Below, one piece after another: positions 23,180 to 34,189 of a DNA stretch of 64,000 nt (position 1 is its first letter; each line of letters begins with the position of its first letter). The notes under the pieces are model-generated. The model saw only the letters and a program-made list of their open reading frames with translations. It did not search any database and was not told the origin of the DNA. A program made the translations under genes and the position numbers. The stretch is taken from assembly GCA_021234155.1 (NCBI GenBank), contig JAJEKV010000032.1, forward strand, positions 14,650,283 to 14,714,282, given 5' to 3'. Origin of the DNA: Isoetes taiwanensis (taxonomy: Eukaryota; Streptophyta; Lycopodiopsida; Isoetales; Isoetaceae).

Positions 23180-24280
23180 AGAAGTTTAAGTCATCTCAAA
23201 CTCAATTGGCGCCGAACATCGAATAGAGACCACTTTCGCTCTCCGCTCTCGGACTTTTGAACAGCTGATTATCCTTATGAATGTTCAAGTCTATGACAAC
23301 GGAATGAGTGCCATCATTGTCATCTTGTTCGGAGGGAATCGGGCGTACTTTCTTCCTTCACGGACATTTCGCCATCTCCTATACTTAAAAGTGACATACG
23401 AGTTTGCTTCGAATGCAATATCTGAACCGAACCGTGTCTCGACTTATCCCGCATTCAGCATTCAGCTCCATCGTGAAGTCGAGCACTCCAACCTTCAAGA
23501 AATACACTATCTAAAAACAATCCATCCATTTGTTGAACTGTAAACATCTTCAAGGTCTTCTTTACATTGTCGGCTCTTGAATATGGCAATGAACGGATCA
23601 ATTCCTAAATTTATCTTCACATGCCCGCATGAACTCCTCCCTTCTCCTTCAATGCCGTGAACATTTCCTGCGACAACTTACTCGGTGCTAATAAGATAGA
23701 AGTGGCATCCGAGGCCCGCAGATATAATCGGACGAAATTTGGGCAATGGAAGCTCGCTTAGCTTGGATCTTCGTGGAGAGTATTCATACCTCGAACCATA
23801 TACCCCTTTCTCGAAATGTGGTGTGTGCTACCTTCGAACAACAAAGCAGCCCATATCTTGGTGAAAGCAATGGAAAACAACTTGCTCGAGTGTGAAGAGG
23901 CGGTGTTCTCCACATCGGATATACACAAACACGAGAGAATGGGAAGGAACTGGATAAATAACTGAACTAATTTGAATATGGATTGCATAGAATTACATAC
24001 TCACAATTTGCTTCTAACCGTGGGAAAGTTAAATTAAACTTGCTTATTTTTTCTTTTGCCATATCCGTTGGAGTGTATACATGCCTTACTTGTACAAATA
24101 TCTCTTTGCCTGATCGAAATCCGACCACCAAAGCCTTCCAATGTGTGCGAAACATCATTTCTCCCCGCATCTTTTGACTCGCCATTCACCTCGCATTGCA
24201 GGTTGGGTGTAACAAAGCTCCCTGGCCGACACCACGAAGCTTTCAAACTCATTTCCGGCGTGATAGAGCTTATAGCCATC
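23180..24280 (-). pseudogene. Unrecognised spliced-looking ORF
   Basis: The minus strand starts MAISSITPEMSLKASWC at 24279, changes frame once, reads KALVVGFRSGKEIFVQVRHV and FNLTFPRLEANC, and meets a good GTGAGT donor at about 24002. Later pieces read SSHSSKLFSIAFTKIWAALL (about 23890) and DDNDGTHSVVIDLNIHKDNQ (about 23310). The pieces follow each other in one orientation, as exons would. No family was recognised. Probably another gene of the 17.7-kb element. Confidence 0.3.
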
Positions 24281-24668
24281 TAGTCCACGAAATTCAAATC
24301 GAAATGTGGGCGGAATCGAAAATACTAGGAAAGGCTACACGATTTTACCTTGATGAAGTTTTTTAAATGGTCGAAACTCCCTTTAAGCAGGGTCGAAGCG
24401 GTTCAAAGTGAACCCAAGCTCCCTTTGGCGCGCAATCGATCTTGGCGCAAACTTCCTGTTGTGGAAAAACACCGAAAAGAAATTGAGGGCGGAGCTAACG
24501 GTTATAATTGCCCGCGTGTGTATCCGACACCCGAAGCTAGAGGGCGCGGACATTACCGGCTACGTGCGGTTGACACACAGAAAACGCGAAACCAAGGCTC
24601 GGTGAAAAAGTTACGTAAAGCTTCGGCTCCCCATTGGCCTTGAGCTTTTTGGCGGTAGCATCGGTAAG

Positions 24669-24699
24669 GGCCCTTATTTGATCTCAAAAAACTCTAATG
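24669..24699 (-). repeat. Right terminal inverted repeat of the 17.7-kb element
   Basis: Inverted partner of 7018-7048. A perfect palindrome (TAAGGGCCCTTA) overlaps its inner edge, about 20 bases from the CTAA end, which could act as the terminal hairpin expected of rolling-circle elements. Confidence 0.85.
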
Positions 24700-26862
24700 C
24701 TTAAGCTTGACTTTGCGAGCTTTTATAGTGTCCGTTGGGGAGTTCTTATGCGCCATGATGTTAGCGTTGAGGCGTGGTCCCGCTTTCTGAAGGCGATCAT
24801 GAAGGCTGCATAGGTCAACCTGCCACTCTGATGGTGTGCGGGGGTGAACCCTCCGCCTTTTTCTCCTTAGGCGGAGAGGGTGCGTCGAGGTGCCCTTTGG
24901 CACCGTTTTTGTTCTGATTGTGGCGGAGACCTTTGTCTCGATTGTTTTTGGCTGCGGTGGAGGGGGGTGGTGGATGGGCTTTGGATGCAGGATGGTAGCC
25001 AGCAGATTATTAACCAGTTTGCCGATGACACTTTCCTCTTTTTGGTGGCAGAAGAGAAGAATTTGCGGAATGTGAAGGGTTTGCTGGATACTTTCTCCTT
25101 TGCCTCGGGCATTCTTCTGAGTTGGGGTAAGTGCTCCGCATTATGGGCCCAGCTGACTCCGCCTCCCTGTTTGGCTCTATTCCCTTGGAAGGTGCTTCCA
25201 GGTAATGTGTGTACTAAGTAGTTGGGTGTTCCCTTTGGAGGGGATGTTTCCATAGGGAGGGTGTGGGATGAGATTTTGCAGGGATTGCAGAAACACCTCA
25301 ATTGGCGGAAGGGTAGCAAGTTGTCCATGGCAGGTAGGATCACTATTGCCAAGTCAGTACTTTGTAGCACTCATGTGTATACAGCATCTGCGATGTTAGC
25401 TCCTGAGGGGATACAGGCTTTGGATAAGATTGTTCGAAATTTTGTGTCGGGCGGGGATGATGAAGGGGCGGTTGTTAAAGTGGCTTGGTGGAAGTGTCTC
25501 CGCCCCCGGGAGGATGGGGGCTTGGCCATTCTGGATTTGGCACTGCATAGTAAGGTGTTGGTCTCCAAGTTTGTTTGGAGCATTCTGCAGGATGGAGCAT
25601 CTTCTCCTGGTGCAACGCTGTTGTTGCAGTCTCTTCGCCATTGTGTGGCGTTTGGGAAGCCGTCTGTGCATGTGGAGTTGCCCTGGGCATTGTGTGGCGT
25701 TGTATGTTTTCCGGCTTTCCCACATGCATCCCCTTTTCTCACGGAGGTGTTGCGGGCTTGGGATCATGTGTATGTGCTCTTCCAGCTAGATTATGCCTCA
25801 GTTTATCACCACTCTTCTCCTTTCTTGTGGGTTCCTCTACCCCCTGCGCACTTGCCCTTGGCTGCCACCGTGCATGCTCAGACGCAGGCCCGTTGGAGGC
25901 GAGCTGCTGTGCTCACCTTGGAGGATTGGTATTGGGGTGGTCAGCTAGCTTCGTGGGAGTTCTTTCGAGCTCGCTTTCGCCTGAGGGGCAGTGACCGGGC
26001 TATCTGGGAACAAGTGGCGGGGAGTATTCCGCTACACATACCTATAGTCCCTCAGGATGATGTGGTGGTGCAGGTTTAGAAGGTTCATCCGGATATTGTG
26101 TCTTCTTGTTTTGTGCGGTCTTGTTACCTTTGGCCGTTCATGACACATTTGCCCCCTCTTCGCAAGTGGTCTCTGCCGCTTCGAAGTTCTCGATGGCTTC
26201 GATTTGGACATGGACATGGAGCTCACTTCCCCACCGGAGGTTAGGTGCTTCGTGGGCGGTGGTGCAATATCGGACGTGGGTGAATGCCCTTGTGAGTCGG
26301 GCTTAGGGCCGGGTGTGAGCCCTCTACGCCCCTTGTTGTGGCCTTCATCGCGGAGATTGTGGAGCATTGTGCGGTTTTATGCCCTCACTTGCGGTCACTG
26401 GGATTGGGTTAGGGCTCTTTTCGGGTGAGATTGACTAGCCGCCAGATTGCGGCTTCATGTGTATCCCGGTGCTTGGCGGCTCTTGCGACAACAAGCCTTG
26501 CATCCGTGCTTGGCTTGGTTGGTGTGGCTGATTTGGGAAGCGGCGGTTATTGTGGATCTTTTCGGGGATTTAGCGACTGCAGCCTCTCGATTCCTCAACT
26601 TCGGTACAAGCTATTTCAAAGCTTTACGGTGTTCCCTGATTAGTAGAGCGGAAGTTTGCCATTTGGCGGGACTTCTTGGGTGTTGTAGATCTAGGTGGTC
26701 GCATTATAAATAAAAAAAATTGCAGTTTTTCCATGAGTTTGTTGTGGAGTGTCGAGGTATCGCTGTCTCTTTGGGGCAGTTCTCCTTCCTCCTCACTTGC
26801 TTTGTAACAATACCATTCTTTTAATATATTGATGACACAGTTCTTCAAAAAAAAAAAAAAAA
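24698..26862 (+). mobile_element. LINE, right half (RT catalytic core to poly(A) tail)
   Basis: Resumes the LINE broken at 7016. LKLDFASFYSVRW at 24700 is RT block 3, and INQFADDTFLFL at about 25009 carries the catalytic FADD (25018-25029). LGVPFGGDVSIGRVWDEIL and SMAGRITIAKSVL are in the 285-codon open frame 25222-26079, followed by the usual 'W..C.P...GGL.I.DL.L...L..K..W' block (about 25487-25580). Frameshifts and stops (for example TAG at 25219) make it dead. The element ends in a run of A at 26847-26862, and the next base belongs to an asparaginyl-tRNA synthetase exon. Confidence 0.9.
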
Positions 26863-27257
26863 GAGCCACATACGTTCCTGTGGCTACAAGCTCACTCAGA
26901 TTTCCAACTGAAGCATCCACCAGGAACTGCAAGGATACAATATTAAAATAGACATTGGCACAGGGAAAAGAAAACGATTTCTGAGCCGATTTACCTGTTT
27001 GCTATATCTGAAACTATATTCTAGTTGAAGTAAATATGTGCAAAAAACTAGAAATAGGACATTACCTGAAGATTCATGGGATACGAACCATCATTAACCT
27101 CGAGAAATGCGAAAGAACCTTTACCCTGAAACCTTCCTGTTTTCCCCCAATAACAACTCTCTTGCCCACCATCTTCTCGACTGATAATAGATCTAATGAG
27201 CACAGTCCGGCTAAACGGAGCCCGCTTCAAAGATTCTGAAATAGCAAGGCCATCCAT
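26863..27257 (-). pseudogene. Asparaginyl-tRNA synthetase, first two exons, disrupted
   Basis: Cytosolic AsnRS attaches Asn to tRNA-Asn. Exon 1 (27257-27066) starts MDGLAISESLKRAPFSRTVL and ends KGSFAFLEVNDGS..NLQ, the start of the anticodon-binding OB fold; a frame change in the middle (VGKRVVIGG is in another frame) precedes KTGRFQGKG. A 139-bp GT-AG intron (27065-26927) joins in phase to exon 2, VDASVGNLSELVATGTYVA, which runs directly into the LINE's poly(A) tract (as poly-T on this strand). The catalytic domain was not found anywhere in the window, so this is a gene killed by the LINE or an already partial copy. Confidence 0.8.
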
Positions 27258-27322
27258 CGCCGGTTAGCCGGTTTCAAAGTCGCTCCCCAATAACAGCAAC
27301 CACCGCCAGTTTACACCCCATA

Positions 27323-27432
27323 GGAAGTTTGTAACAGTCATTGGCATATTCTTAGTATATATGGACATATACCTAGAATATGCTATAAACCCACATAAAT
27401 GAGGGCTTGCCCCCCTAGGGGCAACCCAAAAA
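27323..27432 (+). repeat. Left terminal inverted repeat of the AAA element
   Basis: Pairs with 30381-30490. It contains an AT-rich part with 'atatacctag' palindromes and a conserved GC-rich inner end. Confidence 0.8.
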
Positions 27433-27778
27433 CAACACACTTTTTCCAAACAGCATTCAATAACATCACGTGCTTTTAAATAAAAATATTAGAAACCACA
27501 ATGTTTTTATTTGTAGCATTGCTTCTCCACATGTAGTATTGCTTTGTTTATATGTTCAAAAATTCTTCAACGTATGTGGTGTTTCAAATTTTATTCCAAA
27601 AACAACACAACAAATGAAAGGCCATGCGTATTTTTGATTTTTTTTTGGCAAAAACAGTACTTGAAAATAATAGCTACTTTAAAGGAATGATGTCTATTTT
27701 ATAATAACTACATATATCGTATTGAGAAAAACAACATTGGAAAACAACAATTATCTTTTAAATTTTCTGCTCTTCTTC

Positions 27779-29178
27779 ATGGCAGTGCTGGGTGGCTTAG
27801 CACCCAAGGAATTTTTAGAATGGCTCTCGGCTTTCCGGCACAAAATCTTCACCTATCTATCGCCTTATCTGCGCTATGAAGTGCATGAATCGGTCGGAGG
27901 AGTAGAGAGCAATTTCATGTATAATGATGTGGAAGCATATCTTGGCTCGTTAGCATCTGCAAAGGCAAAAAATGCCGACATCCGGTGCCTCACTTTGACA
28001 AAGGGAAAGGATAAAAAGATGAGTTTTGATTTGTCGGATCAATCAGTTCTGGAGGAGATTTTCCAAGGGGCAAAATTCAGCTGGGTTCATATCAGAGCAG
28101 AGAAAAAGCACATGGGCATTCACTGGGATGCTGTTTCTAATGAGAAATGGTGGTATGTTCTCAAGGTACATAAAAGGGATGCCAAGCTTTTAGATTCATA
28201 TCTCTCTCATGTTTCATCCAATGCCCTAACACCTGCAAAGACATGAACACGAAAGGAAAATTTATACTAACATCATGGATGATAGTTGGAGTTTCGTAAA
28301 AAGCCATGGCGAAGATGCATCCTTCGGACATCCGGCTACTTTTGATACCATGGCACTTGATCCACGGCAAACGAGCATCATAAAGGATTTAGATGCCTTT
28401 TAAAAGGCAAGGATTTTTACACCAAGACCGGAAGAGCTTGGAAAAGGGGTTATCTCCTTCATTGTCCTCCGTGAACCGGAAAATCTAGTCTTGTTGGTGC
28501 CATAGCAAATTACACGGGATACGATGTTTATGATTTGGAGCTAACAGAGATTTAAAAGCAATAACGAGCTCAAAAAAAGCTTTTCATGAGGACTACCAAC
28601 AAGTCTATAATGTTTATTGAAGATATAGATTGCACCATTAAGCTTGAAAATAGGGTTGATCCTAAACCCCGATCCCGAGGGATAAGAAAAAGGAAGAGGA
28701 GAAGACTAAAGAGGAAAAGCCAAGAGTAACCTTTGTGCGGAATGCTCTCTTCATTGATGGAATCTGGTCACTGTGGGGTGAAGAAAGATTGATTATATTC
28801 ACTACAAATCATCCTGAAAAGTTAGATCCTGCGCTTATCCGTGCGGGCCGCATGGATATGCATATACTTCTATCTTATTGCAGGCCTCCAGCCTTCAAGG
28901 TTCTAGCATCAAGGTACCAGGGAATAGAACAACATGACATGTTTGATGAAATTGCTTCTCTGTTGGAGGTTGCAGATATGACTCTTGCTGATGTTGTTGA
29001 GACACTATGCAGGCATAGGGAAGATGTTGATATGGCTCTTTCCAGTTTAGTCATTGCCCTCAAGAAAACTAAGGAGGACATGGAACTAAAACAAGACCAA
29101 GGGGTCCATAAAACTTCTGAGGATCTCGGTAGTGGTGAAGAAGAGCCCAAAGAAACCTGTCAAGTAGTCTCAACCTGA
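27779..29178 (+). pseudogene. BCS1-like AAA-ATPase (plant type), broken
   Basis: Plant BCS1-like ATPases are membrane-anchored AAA proteins of mitochondria or ER. The first frame (from MAVLGGLAPKEFLEWLSAF at 27779 to 28246) is the AAA-associated N-terminal domain. It then shifts frame to WSFVKSHGEDASFGHPATFD and DLDAF. The P-loop region reads GYLLHCPP-stop-TGKSSLVG (about 28456), so Walker A is lost to a TGA. Walker B SIMFIEDIDC is at about 28605. The final open frame 28735-29178 has LIIFTTNHPEKLDPALIRAG (sensor 1 and arginine finger) and the C-terminal lid, then an acidic tail. At least four lesions; cannot make a working ATPase. Confidence 0.85.
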
Positions 29179-30380
29179 CAAAACAATATATCATAAAAAA
29201 AAAGGGTTGAACATGCTTTAGCTCTACTAATAAACAAGAGATGGTTCTTCTTGTTCAACTCTGTCCCTTCCCAAATGCATATTCCCAAGTCCTGCATCTT
29301 TCATCCTTCTGTTGTACCTTTGTATCTTTCTATCCCATTGACATGAAATTTCTATATATATTGGAGTGGTATATTCTATGCTATGCTATTTACAATCTTG
29401 CCACAGTGTATTGCATTCATATATATGAAGAACATTCGTACAATGTATTGCATTCATGCAAGATATGACTAATGAGATCCTAGTTTTTTATGAACTCATA
29501 ACTTGCCCTACTAGGATAGCTCCCACGTCCACTTCCTTTACATTCACAATGTATATATTAAGCTATTATTTTATTCAATTCTTTTCATCACACATATATA
29601 AAGCTATTACTTTTATTCGATTCTTTTTATTTCGATATGTGCTATTTTTTTGTCGAAAATGCTTCTACTTTTTGTGGATGCCTTCATATTCATGGAAACA
29701 GTCCTGGATCAGAAACTAGGAAGGATTTCCAAGAAAAATATCTAAACAATTCTTATCGCATCTCTGACAAGCGAGCTACTCAAATCATAATTCCCCAAAC
29801 CACCAAAGCAATCCCAAGAGCAACTCCTTGTGTAAGAATAAAACCACTCACTTGTAAATCGCCTTGGAACAATTATCTTCTACCCTCAAGCTCCAAGCAA
29901 CAATAATCGGCAATCCGTTTCTTCTCACACTCCTCTTCAGCAATCTTCAAAAAGCTAATCCCATGCAACTTAATCTCTTATATATATATGGTGGCACGTA
30001 CACTTATACATACATAGTATATATTTTTGTATCGCATAATGGTTAACTTTCCTACACGTTGATCATCATATTCTACGAATCTATAATAATGTTTTATTAC
30101 CTTAAGATGCCAGGCTCGTCACAACTAGAATGTACATTTATGTTCATTATCTTGAATATTGTATAAAGCCCTATAGCCAAGAAAAACCTCCTTCATGTGT
30201 AAATATGCACAAAGAGATATCAAAAGAAACCCACCATGCGAAGTTCATGTCCTATGAAAAAGGACCACCAGTTAAAGTGCGTCGTAATCTTATACAAGCC
30301 AATTTTGTACCTTAGCATAAGGATTATGTGCCTAGCAAATATGCACCTATAAGGTCAACATAATGTGTTTCTCTCCTCGC
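29179..30380. other. AT-rich 3' part of the TIR element
   Basis: Downstream of the AAA pseudogene; rich in 'atatata' runs. Perhaps captured 3' flank. No further gene recognised. Confidence 0.4.
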
Positions 30381-30490
30381 TTTTTTGGGTTGCCCCTAGG
30401 GGGGCAAACCCTTGATTATGTGGGTTTATGGCATATCCTAGGTATATGCTAGAATATACCTAGGATATGCTGATGACTGCTCCAAACCTA
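30381..30490 (-). repeat. Right terminal inverted repeat of the AAA element
   Basis: Inverted partner of 27323-27432. Includes its own inner palindrome (catatcctaggtata...tatacctaggatatg). Confidence 0.8.
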
Positions 30491-31546
30491 CTATTCGTTG
30501 TAAATTCTCGGTCACCTGCGTTCTGGATCCAGGATGCTCCAACCGAGTAACTGGCAGGGCAGACCGAAGACTTTCCTTTCTAACAATACGCCTGAGGCTA
30601 TGGATTCATGATGTCGGCTAGGTGGTGCTGCATTTTCTTGAAGAAAATCTGATTCATAGTTTTCGGCCAGTTTATAAAGGTCGGATCCATATCTACAGGG
30701 AAAATATGGGCTCCGAACGAGGAACCCTTGAAAGTCTGAGAAGAGCAGTAAGGACCATATTTTTTCAGCACTCCGTGCCTTCATCCTGGAAGGAAAATTG
30801 GAGGCCTGAAGGCCATATTAGGTGGCAATAATTCATCAGCGAGTAGCAAAATTTTAGAATAACTGTAATATGTGCGATGGCCCGCTCTTAAAATCTTGGC
30901 TGTACATGTTCCAAATGTTCAGGGTTATGGTTTTGAATTGATTGTCAAAAACTTTGAACTATGATTTATGCCACTTCACCCTCCGGCCATGGAGGGCAAC
31001 CCTTCGCTGCGGCAGCACTATGGCTTTTTTTATTTGTTGCAGCAGCACTATGGCTATTCGGCCATTGGTGGAGAGGATATTCGGCATTATCCTAAAAATC
31101 ATGAAATCTTGACCTCTCTTTTCGAACCCTACAAATACCAAGGTATAAAATGTGGGAAACCCTAAATCAACATGCAGAATACCCCATGGTGCACCCTTGA
31201 TTGTTGTCACAACATATATAAACCAGCTTCCTTTTTTGTTTGATTGTAATATTTCCGTCTCAGGAAAACGCGTGAGCACGACACGTGTTTTAAAAAAAAA
31301 AAAAAATGAAAATTAAAAAAAACTGACGTCCCCTTCTCTTGCCGTGCAACCCTGCAGAGCAAGCAATCCCGCCCTGCTCAGGTTTCCTCTTTTTCGTTCT
31401 TGCTTTGCAAGCAATTCCTGGGTCTTTGATTCTTGCTCTGCTCTGGCTATGGCAGATCCGTCTTTCTTGCTCTGCTCTGGCTATGGCAGATCAGTCTTTC
31501 TTTCGGCGTCTCCTAGCTCTCTGGATCTAAGCTATAAGGTAATAAT
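30491..31546. other. No gene recognised
   Basis: Mixed sequence with an A-run at 31291-31305. A 29-bp phrase beginning 'tcttgctctgctctggctat' is duplicated in tandem at about 31431 and 31467. Otherwise nothing supported. Confidence 0.35.
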
Positions 31547-34021
31547 CTAAGCTACAAGGTTAGGACCCAAGTGAACATTCTTAGACGTGCTTGCTCCTTG
31601 AGAACCCTCCCATCTTGACTCTGGCAAGAACCCGTCTCTTAGCTTCCTCCCACATGGTTGTTCAGTTTCTAAGCATGTCACAACTTTCTCCCAGTACTTG
31701 ATTAGGGAGTCCATTTGATTTTTCTTAAGAGTGGAGGTGTGCTTTCCATTTCGAACATCATCCCAGTGCGTTATGTAATCCTTGATGCCCTTCACTAGTT
31801 GGCTAGAGTCTTTGACAGTCTTGAAGGGAGGTAGTGGTTTTGGCTGCCCTTTAGGAATGAGAACTTCACCAGCACACCCTTTGCCACAACTCGATTCCTT
31901 GTCTGCATCCACAACTTGTCACCGGTCTCCACTTATATTGCATGATTGGTATTCCATCCCTAACCCAAAACTTGAACCGAAGTGGCTTTGTGTGTCCCCA
32001 TCAACCGGGTCCTTACCATCTAGCAAGTATCCCTCTACAAATGATTTCCAATCTGCAACCTCATCCATCAAGAAAGCCATTGGGTTGGGGTCAATGCAGC
32101 TCTCAAAGACATCCATTAGTTCAGGGAGACTAGTCACGTTTTCTCTCTTGAGCTTGGTGGAGAAAGTTCCAAAGAATCCATCTATATCATCATGCGTATG
32201 CCCAACCATCATGAATCCCACTTTCACAACTTTGAATACTCCCACTGCTGTCAAGTATGACATTGCCCCAAACATCCATCTATTCTTGTTTTCTTTCCAA
32301 CAGTTGTCCAATTGAACACATAGCTCCTCAGGCAGTGGTTTTTCAAGTAAGGGGAAATCATCCCAAGTCCTCCTTGATTCACTAGACACCTTGGATGTGA
32401 GCTTTTTTATCTGCCTTTGGTAACAAAGCGGTTGATCATCCATCAAAGCCTCAAAAATGGGTGCTGAAGGGGAATACCTCCTCCCTTCTATCGATCCTTT
32501 CTCTAGTGTTCTCAAGCACTTGAAAATAGAGCTCACATGGAAGTTTGGATCATCCCTCCATAGATCAAGCACAAAATGACCATATGTTCCAGTTCCATGA
32601 CCATGTGTTAAGACACCCGCCAGACTTACTTTCATCACGAAAAGCGTTTTGACAACGCTTGGGTAAAGGATCTAGCTTTGGCAAGAAAGTCTTGTGTTGG
32701 TCCATCTTATCATGAATTATATACACAAAAATTTGTCCGGTTGCATCTCGAGAAAAATGTTCTCCACTTTGCCAATACAATCGCTCTACATGATATTTGG
32801 TCCCTTTGGTGATCTGTAAATTGCTCCCTAATTGCCATTCTTTCTTTCTCTATTGCGGTTGATGCAAGTGTATCCTTGAGTTGAATTCAAGTGTTGCACT
32901 TTGAGAATGGCATGTGTTGCGTGACACTCACGTCCCGAGAAGTGAGTGCTCTATAACTTGCTGAAATGTGATTGAGAAAGAGGCCTACCTCCGTAGTTTC
33001 TAGGATGGAGTTGACCTCTTTAAGGCACTCCTTTTGGATATAGTGTTGTGGCAACACCCTTTGCACCACTCGCACACCGCTTTCGTTCACCTTCGACTTG
33101 TGGGGCATAGATTGAGACATGTATCTCACAAAGCTCTCGAAGACTGCAATGGCCTTGAGAGTATTTGCTCTAGGTTTCAAAGTGAGTGCATTACCATGTT
33201 GGAACAAAGCGTGCCCTTTTCTAACCTGCTCCCGATGTCGTAGAATGAAGACTTGCTCACCCCAAGAATCCATCTCAATGCTCTCATACATACCCTCATG
33301 CCCCTCAATTGATATAGTAGCCTTCTGTGTTTTCATCATAGCTGGAATTCTTACACAAGGAGTAGATGAAATTAATCCTATCTTTTTGAAGTTTTGTCCA
33401 ATGTATTGGGACCTTATCTCATGCACGAGGTCATCCACATTGTCGCAGCTTTATGCAATCTAGGTTGCAACACTCTTGTCCCCTAATTCCCTCTAGGTTT
33501 TCTCCGGTTGGGGCCATACTTTCCATCCTTTCTAAATATTTGTCACTTCTAGGCCTCTTGGGCACCCTTGGCTGCCTTTTATGAAAAACATAACGCGTCT
33601 CTTCCTAGTGATCAAAGGATGCTCATCGACCACCAAATCTTCCACATGGCCTTGAGTGGGTCTTGGGGTATGTAGTTGAGTAGGGGATTCGGACTATCAC
33701 CATTCTTGTGTGTAATATATCTAATTGGCCATCTCAACCCACTTTGGGACTCCAAAGCAACCCGTGAGCACACAATGCAATCACTAGAGCTTCCACAGGA
33801 CATGATTGTATCAACCCGATAAGAAGCTTCACAATGCCAACTCCAAGATGATCATCTCCCAGCCTTTCATCATTCACACTATCAAAAGGATCAACTGCAG
33901 TTATTATGCCCTCTGCAAATACCGTCTCGTTGCAAGGGTGCAACAACAAGCAACCCATCTTCCTCCATTGGAGCCTAGGGCAATGGCCAGTGCTGGACTT
34001 CCTTGGCTCCATTTTACTCAT
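31547..34021 (-). CDS. Transposon-type protein with DUF8039-like and DUF7869-like parts (frameshifted)
   Basis: Minus-strand pieces in order. MSKMEPRKSSTG (34021) leads to GCLLLHPCNETVFAEGIITA, VDPFDSVNDERLGDDHLGV and ALCAHGLLWSP, a DUF8039-like pattern. LERMESMAPTGENLEGIRG and CCNLDC (about 33500) precede DDLVHEIRSQYIGQNFKKIG (33438 frame). Then come WQSGEHFSRDATGQIFVYII with HDKMDQHKTFLPKL (about 32740), KVSLAGVLTHGHGTGTYGHF (32638 frame) and KVGFMMVGHTHDDIDGFFGT (about 32215), the H-T-H-D-D-I-D signature of DUF7869. The last frame ends at 31547. These proteins are widespread in eukaryotic genomes as presumed transposon-encoded genes of unknown chemistry. Four or more frame changes; introns may explain some. 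Domain assignment is from memory of the motif patterns. Confidence 0.6.
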
Positions 34022-34039
34022 CTCACATGCTCCCTGAAT

Positions 34040-34184
34040 GAAAAAGCACACATTAAAACCATATAGCCCCAAACACCACAAATATGACCATATAAACCAT
34101 ATAAAACCATACAAACATATTAAATATAAACCATACAACCGTATATAACCACCAAAATCATATAACCATATTAAACCACTAGGA
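34040..34184. repeat. AT-rich 'accatata' tandem motifs
   Basis: More than ten variants of 'accatata(a)' in 145 bases directly left of the LTR element. A sister block lies at 39300-39420. Confidence 0.6.
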
Positions 34185-34189
34185 ACGTT

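Larger units (their letters stand above)
7017..24697. mobile_element. 17.7-kb nested insertion bounded by 31-bp inverted repeats
   Basis: Left end 7018-7048 and right end 24669-24699 are inverted copies of each other with a single mismatch (CATTAGAGTTTTTTGAG... on both inward reads). Outside these ends the two halves of one LINE reading frame abut. Removing 7017-24697 leaves A followed by T and joins '...KALP' to 'MLKLDF...' in frame. The ends then read 5'-TC...CTAA-3' inserted between A and T, which is the canonical Helitron signature. The 31-bp inverted ends are not typical of canonical Helitrons and suggest either a Helitron2/Helentron-like element or a TIR transposon with a TA duplication. 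Inside are decayed transposon genes and five palindrome arrays; no Rep/helicase or intact transposase was recognised. Confidence 0.7.
27323..30490. mobile_element. TIR element carrying an AAA-ATPase (Pack-MULE-like)
   Basis: The segments 27323-27432 and 30381-30490 are inverted copies (about 85% alike), both ending inward with 'cccctaggggcaacccaaaaa'. Between them lies a host-type AAA-ATPase pseudogene and no transposase. Long TIRs around a captured plant gene are typical of Pack-MULEs; the 8-10 bp target duplication expected for MULEs was not seen, so the class is an inference. The insertion lies just upstream of the AsnRS start. Confidence 0.65.

Noticed and set aside
23277-23543. 88-codon plus-strand open frame
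   Set aside because: The minus strand of the same stretch has the more protein-like segments, continuous with upstream minus-strand pieces.
25371-25767. Minus-strand open frames of 120 codons opposite the LINE
   Set aside because: Shadows of the LINE RT C-terminal region, which has clear family blocks on the plus strand.
30512-31279. Open frames of 90-106 codons between the AAA element and the DUF7869 gene
   Set aside because: No motif, splice logic or repeat relationship supports them.
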